The notes beneath the pieces are model-generated. The model saw nothing but the letters and a program-made list of their open reading frames with translations, did not search any database and was not told the DNA's origin. Below, one piece after another: positions 8,545 to 17,410 of a stretch of DNA of 49,640 nt (positions are counted from its first letter, which is position 1; the number at the start of each line of letters is the position of its first letter). A program made the position numbers and the translations under genes. The stretch covers positions 1-49,640 of the forward strand of contig JBFIHA010000021.1 in assembly GCA_041602035.1 (NCBI GenBank). The letters run 5' to 3'. The DNA comes from JAOTVV01 sp041602035. Its GTDB lineage: Bacteria > Gemmatimonadota > Gemmatimonadetes > Gemmatimonadales > GWC2-71-9.

Positions 8545-9218
8545 GACCCGTCGCGGCCGCCCACAATCACCTCCGGCGCCATGCCCAGAAACAACCCGGT
8601 CTCGACCACGCCCGGCCGCGCTCGGAGCTCACGGTCGACGAGATGGGGGTCGGGGATACCCTCCGCAAAACGGCAGTCGAGGATGTAGTGACCGCCATCG
8701 GACACAAACGGCTCGGCGTCATCGCGCATCCGCAGTACCGGTTCTGCCCCCAGCGCCCGTGCGGTCTCGAGATGCGTTCGCCACCCAAACGGCATCACCT
8801 CCACTGGAAGCGGGACCCGTCGACCAAGCATCGGGACGAGTTTGGATCGATCCACCACGATGAGATAGGTCTGCGTGGCCGTCGCGACGATCTTCTCCCA
8901 CAACAGGGCACCCCCACCCCCCTTGATCAGGTTTCCGTGGGGATCGACCTCGTCCGCGCCGTCGATGGTGAGGTCGACGGATGGTTGCTCGTTCAGGGTC
9001 GTGAGGGGGATGCCGCACTCCAGCGCCAACTGCCTCGTGCGGTTCGAGGTGGGAATGCCTACGATGTCGCGCAGGTCACCTCGGGCCAGCCGTGATCCGA
9101 TCGCCTGGACGGCGAATGCTGCCGTGGAGCCGGTGCCCAGCCCGACAACCATACCCGACGCCACTTGCGTCACTGCCTGTTCCGCCGCGCGCCGCTTGAG
9201 GTCGTCCATCGGCGTCAC
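8541..9218 (-). CDS. rpiA: Ribose-5-phosphate isomerase A
   Basis: This enzyme interconverts ribose 5-phosphate and ribulose 5-phosphate in the non-oxidative pentose phosphate pathway. At 225 aa it has the family's normal size. The phosphate-binding GLGTGSTA, the catalytic DGADEVD and KGGGGALLWEK motifs are all present in order. The start is a GTG overlapping the pgi stop by 4 nt (GTGA); an ATG three codons later is possible. It is the third gene of the tkt-pgi-rpiA-SURF1 operon. Confidence 0.95.
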   Translation of the reverse strand: MTPMDDLKRRAAEQAVTQVASGMVVGLGTGSTAAFAVQAIGSRLARGDLRDIVGIPTSNRTRQLALECGIPLTTLNEQPSVDLTIDGADEVDPHGNLIKGGGGALLWEKIVATATQTYLIVVDRSKLVPMLGRRVPLPVEVMPFGWRTHLETARALGAEPVLRMRDDAEPFVSDGGHYILDCRFAEGIPDPHLVDRELRARPGVVETGLFLGMAPEVIVGGRDGS

Positions 9219-10783
9219 ATCAGCGCGAGCAGGTCTTCGGGATCGTCCACTCGAATGACTGGGCGACCCCGGTCGACGAGCGCCCGATAATCGCCGGCCG
9301 CCTGCGCGGCGATCAGCCGTCCAAACGTGTAGTCCGTGCCGGGGACGGCGACGTCATCCTCAACCGGGCCCACGATCTGAATGAAGTGACCGCGCTGCGG
9401 CCCGCCCTTGTGCAACTGCCCGGTGGAGTGCAGGTAGCGCGGACCGTACCCCGTCGTTACGACCGCCTCCAACCGGTCCCTGAGGGCCGCACACACGCGG
9501 CGCAGGCTCTGGTCGCTGTGCTCGTTCGGCGGAAGAAAGGCCTGCACGGCGACGTAGTCTCCGGGTTGGACCGCGTCGAAGAACGCCAGCAGGTCCGCCC
9601 GTCGCGGCACCGGCGAGGTAAACCGCTGCCCACCTCGCAGCAGCTGGCTCGTATTCGCCTTGCTTTCTGCCACGTTCGGCTGATCGAACGGGTTCACGCC
9701 GAGCACGGCGCCCGCGACGGCCGTGGCCATCTCCCACCGGAAGAACTCGGCGCCGAGGTCGTACGGATCGTCCAGACGCAGCCGAGCGAGCGGGTGGCGC
9801 CGCACCTCCAACTCCCCAAGCTGCGCCCTCCAGGATCCCTGATACGCCTCACCCATCTCGATCGCCACGTACAGGCGCTGCTCCGCATGCCGTAATGCCA
9901 CACCGATGGGCTCGTCCGTCACCGGCAGAATGCCTTGTCCGTTCTTCCCGGTGCTCTCGGCAATCAGCTGCTCCACCCACAATCCGAATCCCCCGAGCCG
10001 ATCCGGGAGCAACAACGTCAGCTTGTCGCGTCCGCCAAGGGCGGCCTCGGCAATGGAAGCCCCGAGGGCCGCGCCGGGGTTATCAGCGATCGCGGTCGTG
10101 GGCCCGCACCGGTGCGCCATCCGCTCGGCACGCTCGAGGAGGCGTCCGACGGGCACGCCGAACAACATGGCCGGCAGTACGCCGAACACTGACAGTGCCG
10201 AGAACCGGCCGCCCACGTCAGGCGGCGCACGGAAGATGCGGCGGAACCCACGCGCCTGAGCCATGCGCTCGAGCGGGGTACCCGGATCGGTGATGGCCAC
10301 AAAACGATCACCGCGTCCCTGGCATCGCGTCCAAAAGTATCGGAAGAATGCGTCGGTCTCGATGGTTGTGCCTGACTTACTGGCGACGATGAACAGGGTG
10401 TTCGCGAGGTCGCCATCCGCGTCCACCGACCGAATAGCGCTCGGGTGCGTACTGTCGAGCATCCGAAACACCGGCCACCCCTGCCGCCGCCCAAACGCCT
10501 GCCACAGGACCTGGGCGGCGAGGCTCGAGCCGCCCATGCCGAGGAGCACCACACGGTCAGAGTCGCGCCGCACTTGATCAGCGAAGCCACGGAGGCTTCC
10601 CAGCTCGCTCGTAACCAGCGATCCTACCAAGAGCCATCCCAGGCGGTCGGCCAGCTCCGGCGTGCTGGGACCGCCCCGCCACACGGCGGGGTCTGCTTCC
10701 CACAAACGGGGGAGCACCCGCTCCCGATCGAGGCGGGTGATGCGTGCCCGTACGGCGGACTGAAGTTGGGCGACGGGAATCAT
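9215..10783 (-). CDS. pgi: Glucose-6-phosphate isomerase (Tal-Pgi fusion type domain)
   Basis: This cytoplasmic enzyme of 522 aa interconverts glucose 6-phosphate and fructose 6-phosphate. Sugar-phosphate binding is shown by GMGGSS (82-87), ASKSGTTIET (about 134-143) and GGRFSALSVFG. The sequence looks closer to the isomerase half of bifunctional transaldolase/Pgi proteins than to classical Pgi, but here it stands alone with no transaldolase half upstream. Its ATG overlaps the transketolase stop (ATGA) and its stop overlaps the rpiA start (GTGA), so all three are probably translated in a chain. The fusion-type resemblance is a judgement by eye. Confidence 0.9.
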   Translation of the reverse strand: MIPVAQLQSAVRARITRLDRERVLPRLWEADPAVWRGGPSTPELADRLGWLLVGSLVTSELGSLRGFADQVRRDSDRVVLLGMGGSSLAAQVLWQAFGRRQGWPVFRMLDSTHPSAIRSVDADGDLANTLFIVASKSGTTIETDAFFRYFWTRCQGRGDRFVAITDPGTPLERMAQARGFRRIFRAPPDVGGRFSALSVFGVLPAMLFGVPVGRLLERAERMAHRCGPTTAIADNPGAALGASIAEAALGGRDKLTLLLPDRLGGFGLWVEQLIAESTGKNGQGILPVTDEPIGVALRHAEQRLYVAIEMGEAYQGSWRAQLGELEVRRHPLARLRLDDPYDLGAEFFRWEMATAVAGAVLGVNPFDQPNVAESKANTSQLLRGGQRFTSPVPRRADLLAFFDAVQPGDYVAVQAFLPPNEHSDQSLRRVCAALRDRLEAVVTTGYGPRYLHSTGQLHKGGPQRGHFIQIVGPVEDDVAVPGTDYTFGRLIAAQAAGDYRALVDRGRPVIRVDDPEDLLALM

Positions 10784-12807
10784 CTCGCGAGCAGCCGATG
10801 CACCCGCGCGACAACGTGCTGGGGCGTCAGGCCGAATTCCGTGAAGAGGCGTTCGGATGGCGCAGATCGGCCAAAGGACCGCATGCCGACAACGTCACCG
10901 CGGTCGCCCACCCAGGGACACCACGGTGTCATGTCCGCCGCCTCGACCGCCAGGCGAATGGGAACGGTAGGCGGCAGCACCGCTCGTCGGTACGCATCCG
11001 ACTGCGCGCGGAACAACTCGAGGCTCGGGACGCTGACCACACGGGTCGGGATACCCGCGGCCGACAGCTGACGACCGGCCTCGAGCGCGATCGCCAACTC
11101 CGACCCGCTGGCGAGGAGGATAACCTCCGGCGAGCCGCCCCCTGCGTCCAACAACACGTAGCCGCCTCGACCGAGCGCTCCTGCAGCGGCCAGGTTGGCA
11201 CGATCGAGCGCCGGCACCTTTTGCCGGGTCAGCACCAGTGCGATCGGACCGTCGCGATGGCGGAGCGCGACCCGCCACGCCTCGACGGTTTCGGCGGCGT
11301 CGCCGGGACGGATCACCGTGAGATTCGGAATCGCGCGGAGCGCCGTCAGCGTCTCCACTGGCTGGTGGGTCGGCCCATCCTCCCCAAGCCCGATCGAGTC
11401 GTGCGTGAACACATAGATGACCTTCAGGCCCATCATGGCGGCCAGCCGAATCGCCGGGCGCATATAGTCGGAGAACACGAGGAACGTGCCGCCGTAGGGA
11501 ATGATGCCCCCGTGCAGGGCCATGCCGTTCATGATGGCTGCCATGCCATGCTCGCGGATGCCGAAGTACATGTTTCGACCACCGGGCCGGTCCGAGCTCA
11601 GGTCGTCGGCGCCCGCGATGAGGGTATTGTTCGACCCAGCGAGATCGGCCGACCCCCCGAGTAACTCCGGGATGACCGCCGCCACCGCATTCAGCACCTT
11701 TCCCGACGCCCCGCGCGTGGCCATCGGTCCGTCTGCTGCCGTGAATTCCGGCAGAACCCCTTCCCACCCCTCTCGCAGGCTCCCTTCGAGCCGGCGCCGG
11801 AGCTCCGCTGACGCCTCTGGGTCCGCCTCCGCATGGGCGGCCACGGCGGCATCCCACTCGGCCTGGAGGGACCGACCACGGGGCACGCATTGCCGCCACT
11901 CCGCCAGGGCCTCCGCCGGCACGGTGAACGGTTCGTCGTACGACCACCCCAGCCGGGCCTTGGTGCGCCGGACCTCATCGGCACCGAGCGGCGCCCCGTG
12001 CGCCGCCGCGGTGTCTTGCTTGTTGGGACTGCCGAACCCGATGTGGGTGCGTACGATGATGAGCGACGGTCGCTCGGTCTCTGCCTTGGCGGCAGCCAGG
12101 GCACCATCGATCGCGTCGAGATCGTTGCCATCATCGATACGCTGGACGTGCCAACCGTATGCCTCGAACCGACGTGCCACATCGTCGCTGCAGGCAAGCG
12201 CGGTCGGTCCGTCGATCGTGATCCGGTTATCGTCGAACAGCGCGACGAGATTCCCGAGCCGCAGATGCCCCGCCAAGGACGCCACCTCATGGGAAATCCC
12301 CTCCATGAGATCCCCGTCACTGAGCAGAACGTACACGTGCCGGGTCACGATCCGGTGAGCCGGGCGATTGAAGGCGGCACCGAGATGCGCGGCGGCCAGC
12401 GCCATGCCGACCGCGTTGCCGAAGCCTTGCCCCAGCGGTCCCGTCGTGGTCTCTACCCCCGGCGTCACCCCAAACTCCGGGTGTCCCGGTGTCCGGCTTC
12501 CCCATTGGCGAAACTCTTTGAGATCGTCGAGCGACAGATCGTAGCCGCTCAGGTGCAGCATGCTGTAGAGGAGCATCGACGCATGCCCGCAGCTCAACAC
12601 GAAGCGATCGCGCCCCGGCCACGACGGATCAGCGGGATTGTGACGGAGGTGCCGCGTGAACAGCACGTAGCCCATCGGTGCCAACCCCATCGGCGCACCG
12701 GGATGTCCCGACTGCGCCCGTTCCACGGCGTCCATGGCGAGTGTGCGGACAGTGTTGATGCAGAGTTGATCCAACGCGGTTCGAGCGGCGACGGTCGTGT
12801 CGCTCAT
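10780..12807 (-). CDS. tkt: Transketolase
   Basis: This ThDP-dependent enzyme transfers two-carbon ketol units in the pentose phosphate pathway. The full length of 675 aa is normal. Visible are the N-terminal substrate loop SGHPGAPMGLAP (about 33-44), the ThDP/Mg motif GDLMEG (165-170) with the metal-binding Asn in FDDN (about 194), the pyrimidine-domain FGIREHGMAA glutamate, and THDSIGLGEDGPTHQP. It is the first gene of the operon. A TATCTTTG box lies about 38 nt upstream of the ATG on the same strand. The ribosome site (GGGAGA) is distant and weak. Confidence 0.96.
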   Translation of the reverse strand: MSDTTVAARTALDQLCINTVRTLAMDAVERAQSGHPGAPMGLAPMGYVLFTRHLRHNPADPSWPGRDRFVLSCGHASMLLYSMLHLSGYDLSLDDLKEFRQWGSRTPGHPEFGVTPGVETTTGPLGQGFGNAVGMALAAAHLGAAFNRPAHRIVTRHVYVLLSDGDLMEGISHEVASLAGHLRLGNLVALFDDNRITIDGPTALACSDDVARRFEAYGWHVQRIDDGNDLDAIDGALAAAKAETERPSLIIVRTHIGFGSPNKQDTAAAHGAPLGADEVRRTKARLGWSYDEPFTVPAEALAEWRQCVPRGRSLQAEWDAAVAAHAEADPEASAELRRRLEGSLREGWEGVLPEFTAADGPMATRGASGKVLNAVAAVIPELLGGSADLAGSNNTLIAGADDLSSDRPGGRNMYFGIREHGMAAIMNGMALHGGIIPYGGTFLVFSDYMRPAIRLAAMMGLKVIYVFTHDSIGLGEDGPTHQPVETLTALRAIPNLTVIRPGDAAETVEAWRVALRHRDGPIALVLTRQKVPALDRANLAAAGALGRGGYVLLDAGGGSPEVILLASGSELAIALEAGRQLSAAGIPTRVVSVPSLELFRAQSDAYRRAVLPPTVPIRLAVEAADMTPWCPWVGDRGDVVGMRSFGRSAPSERLFTEFGLTPQHVVARVHRLLAR

Positions 12808-12844
12808 GGGGGCGGATCTCCCGGAATACAGGCGGCGGCGACTG

Positions 12845-12852
12845 CAAAGATA
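12845..12852 (-). promoter_or_regulatory. TAnnTTTG promoter box, tkt operon
   Basis: The minus strand reads TATCTTTG about 38 nt before the tkt ATG, an exact TAnnTTTG match. No convincing -33/-35 element is visible. Confidence 0.4.
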
Positions 12853-12959
12853 GCAGCCTGCACCTCACACGGCAGGGCCGCCCAATTCACGTTCACTTCA
12901 TCGTCTCTTCAGTCACGCCGTCGCATCTTGACGGTGCGTTCGAGGGGGATCCGTGTCCG

Positions 12960-13166
12960 ATGGTGGGTGGTGTGGGGACCTCTCGAGGCTCGAGGCAGCA
13001 GGCGCTTCGCAGCGGATGAGGTGTCTGAATGCGCCACGAGCCGCTGACCCGCGGCTTCTGGGCAGTGGGACACGGGTTGGGCGCTCCAGAGACTACGGGT
13101 GAATAGCGGACCGCAGTCCGCTCGGCGGCCCCAACGTCGGAACGACGGCGTGGGGGCCGCCTCTTT
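12960..13166 (+). ncRNA. Candidate structured non-coding RNA in the tkt-acnA gap
   Basis: The gap 12808-13284 (477 bp) is the longest without a gene. No ORF with coding character is visible in it. The plus strand holds a chain of local hairpins: AGCCGC/GCGGCT near 13039-13056, AGCGGAC/GTCCGCT with a CGCA loop near 13105-13122, then a long hairpin followed by TCTTT. A terminator on this strand with no gene upstream suggests a short plus-strand transcript. I tried to match RNase P RNA, tmRNA, SRP RNA and common riboswitches by their consensus cores and failed; 6S RNA could not be excluded. The 5' end is a guess. Confidence 0.35.
13124..13161 (+). terminator. Orphan intrinsic terminator upstream of acnA
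   Basis: GGCGGCCCC (from 13124) pairs with GGGGCCGCC (to 13161), with an inner CGTCG/CGACG pairing, followed by TCTTT at 13162-13166. The T-run is on the plus strand only. No plus-strand gene lies between the divergent tkt start and this site. Confidence 0.5.
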
Positions 13167-13274
13167 CAGCGCTCAGGCCCACGCGAGCAGGGTATCGCGC
13201 CGGGGCGATGCGCTCCACTGCGGCGCGCACTCGTGTTACTGTTAATCACTTCTCACAACCTGAACTCCAGTTCG

Positions 13275-13284
13275 ATCGCGCGAT
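13275..13284. promoter_or_regulatory. Perfect palindrome abutting the acnA start codon
   Basis: ATCGCGCGAT is a perfect 10-bp palindrome ending at the base before the acnA ATG, where a ribosome site would be expected. It could be an operator or a small RNA hairpin at the initiation site. Confidence 0.25.
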
Positions 13285-16209
13285 ATGACGAATCCCTACG
13301 GTGCCCGATCAACGCTCGACGTCCCCGAAGGACGGCTTACCTACTACCGGCTCGGTGCGCTCGCCGAACGCGGCCTCGCCGACCTGAATCGTCTGCCCTT
13401 TTCGATCCGCGTGCTGCTGGAGAACGTCCTGCGCCATGCGGGGAATGGCGTGGTCGGCGAAGATCACGTCGCGGCCGTTGCCGGTTGGCGGCCCGAGCCC
13501 GATCGGTCCCTGGAGGTCCCGTTCATGCCCGGACGGGTCGTGCTCCAGGACTTCACCGGTGTGCCGGCCGTCGTCGATTTGGCGGCCATGCGCGACGCGA
13601 TCGCCGAGCTCGGCGGCGATCCAGATCTCATCAATCCGCTGGTGCAGACCGATCTGGTGATCGATCATTCGGTGCAGGTGGACTTCTTCGGCGCGCCCAC
13701 CGCGTTTCGCCTCAATGTCGAGCGCGAAATGGAACGCAACAGCGAGCGCTACCAGCTCCTGCGGTGGGCCCAACAAGCGTTCCGCGATTTCCGGGTTGTC
13801 CCGCCCGGGACCGGCATCGTGCACCAGGTCAACCTGGAGTACCTCGCGAGCGTCGTACGGAGCGTGACGAGCGGCGGAACGACAGTGGTGTTTCCCGACA
13901 CCCTGGTGGGCACAGACTCCCACACCACCATGATCAACGGGCTCGGGGTGGTGGGCTGGGGCGTAGGGGGTATCGAGGCCGAGGCGGTGATGCTCGGTCA
14001 GCCCTACTTCATGCAGCTCCCCGAGGTCGTCGGCATGAAGCTGTCGGGGCAGCTCCCGGACGGCGCGACCGCCACCGACCTCGTGCTGACCGTGACGCAA
14101 ATGCTGCGGAAATTCGGGGTAGTAGGACGGTTTGTGGAGTACTTTGGCCCGGGGCTCTCGACGTTGGGACTGGCCGATCGGGCCACCATCGCCAACATGT
14201 CCCCTGAATACGGGGCCACCATCGGATTCTTTCCCGTCGATGCCGAGACGTTGCGCTATCTCGAACGGACCGGCCGACCCCCCGACCTGGTCGCCCGGGT
14301 CGAGCGATACTGCAGGAAACAGGAGTTGTTCCACACACCGACCACACCCGACCCCGAGTATTCCGCCGTCCTGGAGCTGGATCTCGGCTCGGTCGAGCCG
14401 TCGCTCGCCGGGCCCAGGCGACCCCAGGATCGGGTGAAACTCGGCGAGCTCAAAGAGACGTTCCTGCAGGTCCTTCCGAATCTCGTCCCGGCCGGTGCGG
14501 CGCGGGAAGTTCCACCACGCGAGGGCGCGCGCTGGTCCGGGGAAGGCGGCCAATCACCGGCCGTGGCCACCACCGGCGGGACGGACGTCATGGTCGCCGC
14601 GGACGTGGAGTACGAAGGCAGTCGATTCGACCTACATGACGGCTCCGTGGTGATCGCCGCGATCACGAGTTGCACCAACACGTCCAATCCGTCGGTCATG
14701 ATCGGCGCGGGACTCGTGGCCAAGAAGGCCGTCGCGCTGGGGCTGGAACGGAAGCCGTGGGTGAAGACGAGCCTCGCTCCGGGATCGAAGGTGGTCACCG
14801 ACTACCTCGCCGCCGCCGGGTTGACCAAGCCGCTGGAGACACTTGGCTTCCACCTCGTCGGCTACGGCTGCACGACGTGCATCGGCAACAGCGGACCACT
14901 CGCGGAGCCCATCGCACAGGCGATCTCGCAGCATGGCTTGGTCTGCGCCGCCGTGCTCTCCGGCAACCGCAACTTCGAGGCGAGAATTCACCCGCTGGTC
15001 CGGGCCAGCTATCTCGCCTCACCGATGCTCGTTGTGGCGTACGCTCTCGCTGGCCGGATCGACATCGACCTCACCGACGATCCACTGGGAACCAGGGCGA
15101 ATGGCACGCCGGTGTACCTGCGGGACATCTGGCCCACACCGCGCGAGGTGAGGAAGGCAGTCGAACGAGCCGTATCACCCAAGATGTTCGAGAAACAGTA
15201 TGCCGGCGTGTTCGACGGCGACGACCAGTGGAAGGCGATTCCCGTCCCGGAAGCGGCCGGCGGACGATTCGCGTGGGACGCCCAGTCCACGTACATCGCC
15301 AACCCGCCGTTCTTCGAAGGGATCACGGCGCACCCGCCCCCGGTCCACGATATTGCGGGTGCCCGAGTGCTGGCCTGGCTCGGGGACTCCGTCACCACCG
15401 ACCACATCTCGCCCGCCGGGGCAATCCCCAAGGACAGCCCCGCCGGCACGTGGCTCATCGGTCGTGGGGTGAAGCCGGTCGACTTCAATACGTTCGGATC
15501 ACGTCGCGGCAATCACGATGTGATGATGCGAGGGACGTTCGGGAACATCCGCATCCGCAACAAGCTGGTGGACGACAAAGAAGGAAACTGGACCGAACAC
15601 CTCCCGACAGGCGATGTCACCAGCATTTACGACGCGGCGATGCGCTATCGCCAGGCGGCCACGCCGCTCCTCGTCCTCGGGGGCAAAGAGTACGGATCAG
15701 GAAGTTCTCGGGACTGGGCGGCCAAGGGCACGACACTGCTCGGCGTCAGGGCCGTTATCGCCGAGAGCTACGAGCGCATCCATCGCAGTAACCTCATCGG
15801 CATGGGTGTGCTCCCGCTGCAATTTCGAAACGGAGAGAATGCCGCGTCCCTGGGACTGACCGGACGAGAGGTGTTCGGGCTGACCGGTATGGCGGGCGCT
15901 GACGTCACACCGGGCGGTACCGTGCGGGTCGCGGCCCAACGAGCTGACGGTTCGACGGTGTCGTTCGAGGTAGTGGCGCGGCTAGATACCGCCGTCGAGG
16001 TGGAGTACTACCGCCACGGCGGCATTCTCCCCTACGTCCTGCGAGCGCTCGCGAAGAAGAAGACCAAGCAGCCGACGAGAAAGCATGGCACTGCGGCAAA
16101 GAAGCGCTCGAAAAAAACGACGACGACGAAGACCGTGACCAAGCGGGCCGGGACGAAGAAGACTAGAGGGACCCCGGCGAAGAAGGGGGCTAAGAAGAAC
16201 AGGACGTAA
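13285..16209 (+). CDS. acnA: Aconitate hydratase with a basic H1-like C-terminal tail
   Basis: This TCA-cycle enzyme isomerises citrate to isocitrate using a 4Fe-4S cluster. The cluster ligands are C463 (SCTNTSNPS) and C529/C532 (GYGCTTCIGNSG), with the spacing of the AcnA/IRP1 type. The enzyme proper ends near residue 922 at HGGILPYVLRAL. About 52 further residues follow with 17 Lys, 5 Arg, many Thr and Ala, and no acidic residue; AAKK, TKK and PAKK repeats recall histone H1 or bacterial H1-like proteins. Such a tail would bind nucleic acid or polyanions; this is inference. AcnA proteins usually end before this point at about 890-920 aa. There is no clear ribosome site, and a palindrome abuts the ATG. 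The stop is 2 bp from the convergent patatin stop. Confidence 0.94.
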   Translation: MTNPYGARSTLDVPEGRLTYYRLGALAERGLADLNRLPFSIRVLLENVLRHAGNGVVGEDHVAAVAGWRPEPDRSLEVPFMPGRVVLQDFTGVPAVVDLAAMRDAIAELGGDPDLINPLVQTDLVIDHSVQVDFFGAPTAFRLNVEREMERNSERYQLLRWAQQAFRDFRVVPPGTGIVHQVNLEYLASVVRSVTSGGTTVVFPDTLVGTDSHTTMINGLGVVGWGVGGIEAEAVMLGQPYFMQLPEVVGMKLSGQLPDGATATDLVLTVTQMLRKFGVVGRFVEYFGPGLSTLGLADRATIANMSPEYGATIGFFPVDAETLRYLERTGRPPDLVARVERYCRKQELFHTPTTPDPEYSAVLELDLGSVEPSLAGPRRPQDRVKLGELKETFLQVLPNLVPAGAAREVPPREGARWSGEGGQSPAVATTGGTDVMVAADVEYEGSRFDLHDGSVVIAAITSCTNTSNPSVMIGAGLVAKKAVALGLERKPWVKTSLAPGSKVVTDYLAAAGLTKPLETLGFHLVGYGCTTCIGNSGPLAEPIAQAISQHGLVCAAVLSGNRNFEARIHPLVRASYLASPMLVVAYALAGRIDIDLTDDPLGTRANGTPVYLRDIWPTPREVRKAVERAVSPKMFEKQYAGVFDGDDQWKAIPVPEAAGGRFAWDAQSTYIANPPFFEGITAHPPPVHDIAGARVLAWLGDSVTTDHISPAGAIPKDSPAGTWLIGRGVKPVDFNTFGSRRGNHDVMMRGTFGNIRIRNKLVDDKEGNWTEHLPTGDVTSIYDAAMRYRQAATPLLVLGGKEYGSGSSRDWAAKGTTLLGVRAVIAESYERIHRSNLIGMGVLPLQFRNGENAASLGLTGREVFGLTGMAGADVTPGGTVRVAAQRADGSTVSFEVVARLDTAVEVEYYRHGGILPYVLRALAKKKTKQPTRKHGTAAKKRSKKTTTTKTVTKRAGTKKTRGTPAKKGAKKNRT

Positions 16210-16211
16210 GG

Positions 16212-17354
16212 CTAGGGTCGCTCCAGAAAAGCCTCCACTTCGCTCATCCTCCGCACGGTGTCATCGTAGCCGAGTTCCATCAGCGTGCCGGTATAGCTCG
16301 GCTCGAACATCAGGTAGCTCATGAAGTCTGGAGAGCGTTCCCGCCCCCCACCCAGGGACGACACCACGAACTGGACCATCCGCGGGAGGTCGAGCGAGTG
16401 ATCTCGTGCCAACTGGCCCAGATCTCTGGACGGGCGCAGCAACATCAGGTCGATGTGGCGCATTCCCGCGGGCGGCGTGGCTCCCGGGGGCAATGCGGCC
16501 AGCAGCGCGTTCATGCGTTCGAGTCGCTCGGCGTCCGCGTCCAGGGAGTCGAGGAAGATCGAATGCAACAACATCCCGAAGACCTCGGCGGCAACCGGGT
16601 ACGACTCCGAGCCCGCCTCGCAGCCCGGTGCCGGGGGCATGGCGCGCATTGCAATAGCCAGAATCTTGTGCGCGCCGAGGTGAATCGCCGGTGCGAGCGG
16701 CGCGGTGAGCCGCACCGAGCCGTCACCGTAGAACGCCTCCCCGATCTTTACAGCCGGAAAGATGATCGGGATGGCCGTAGACGCCGAGAGATGCTGCACG
16801 GTGATCTGCGTCCGCACGGCGACTCGCATGTGGCGCTCCCACAGCGCGAGATCGCTGGCGCCCTGCACGAAGGTCACGGTTTGCCCGGTGGAGTAGCACG
16901 TGGCGCTCACGGCGCCGGCGCGGAGGCGACCGGTGTCGATGTTGCGCTGGATCCCGGCCACATCGATACAGGCTGCGAGGAAGCCCCGGAGCGGCACCAT
17001 GTCCATCAGCCCCTCCAGAGACGGATTCGGCCGCTCGCGGGTGAACAACATGTTGAAGAACCATCGAGCGACCGCACGTCCGAGGTGGATCGGCCGGATG
17101 GCAAACACGCGGTCGGGGGTGAGACGCCCCCACTCGACGCGGAGAGCGGCGGCGGCCTGCGCGAAGGTCCCCTGGTGCGCGGAGAGGTAGACGGTGTTGA
17201 TCGCGCCGGCCGACACCCCGGAGAGAATCGGGAGGGAGAGGCTCGGAAACCGCTCCGCGATGGCGTTCAGGGCCCCGACCTGATAGGCGGCGCGCGCCCC
17301 GCCTCCTGAGAGCACGAGCGCGAGATGTCGGCCGTCAGCTCCCGAGTCAGCCAC
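16212..17354 (-). CDS. Patatin-like phospholipase
   Basis: This 380-aa serine lipid hydrolase has the patatin layout: an oxyanion glycine loop GGGARAAYQVG (about 17-27), nucleophile S48 in SGVSAGA, and the dyad aspartate D211 in GDGSVRL. It has no signal peptide, so a cytoplasmic or membrane-associated role is likely. The family releases fatty acids from phospholipids or acts as an esterase; the substrate is not readable. The start is a GTG; the gap to the divergent arfB-like gene is only 56 bp, so both promoters must be compact. The gene converges on acnA with 2 bp between the stops and no hairpin. Confidence 0.9.
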   Translation of the reverse strand: MADSGADGRHLALVLSGGGARAAYQVGALNAIAERFPSLSLPILSGVSAGAINTVYLSAHQGTFAQAAAALRVEWGRLTPDRVFAIRPIHLGRAVARWFFNMLFTRERPNPSLEGLMDMVPLRGFLAACIDVAGIQRNIDTGRLRAGAVSATCYSTGQTVTFVQGASDLALWERHMRVAVRTQITVQHLSASTAIPIIFPAVKIGEAFYGDGSVRLTAPLAPAIHLGAHKILAIAMRAMPPAPGCEAGSESYPVAAEVFGMLLHSIFLDSLDADAERLERMNALLAALPPGATPPAGMRHIDLMLLRPSRDLGQLARDHSLDLPRMVQFVVSSLGGGRERSPDFMSYLMFEPSYTGTLMELGYDDTVRRMSEVEAFLERP

Positions 17355-17402
17355 GACCCGCCCCCACCCAATCGTTCAGACCCCCCGCGCCGGGTCCGCG
17401 CG

Positions 17403-17410
17403 TATCTTCC
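17403..17410 (+). promoter_or_regulatory. TAnnTT promoter box touching the arfB-like start
   Basis: TATCTTCC ends directly before the ATG at 17411. Transcription starting about 7 nt after the hexamer would begin near the second in-frame ATG at 17417, which suggests a leaderless mRNA from there. Confidence 0.3.
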
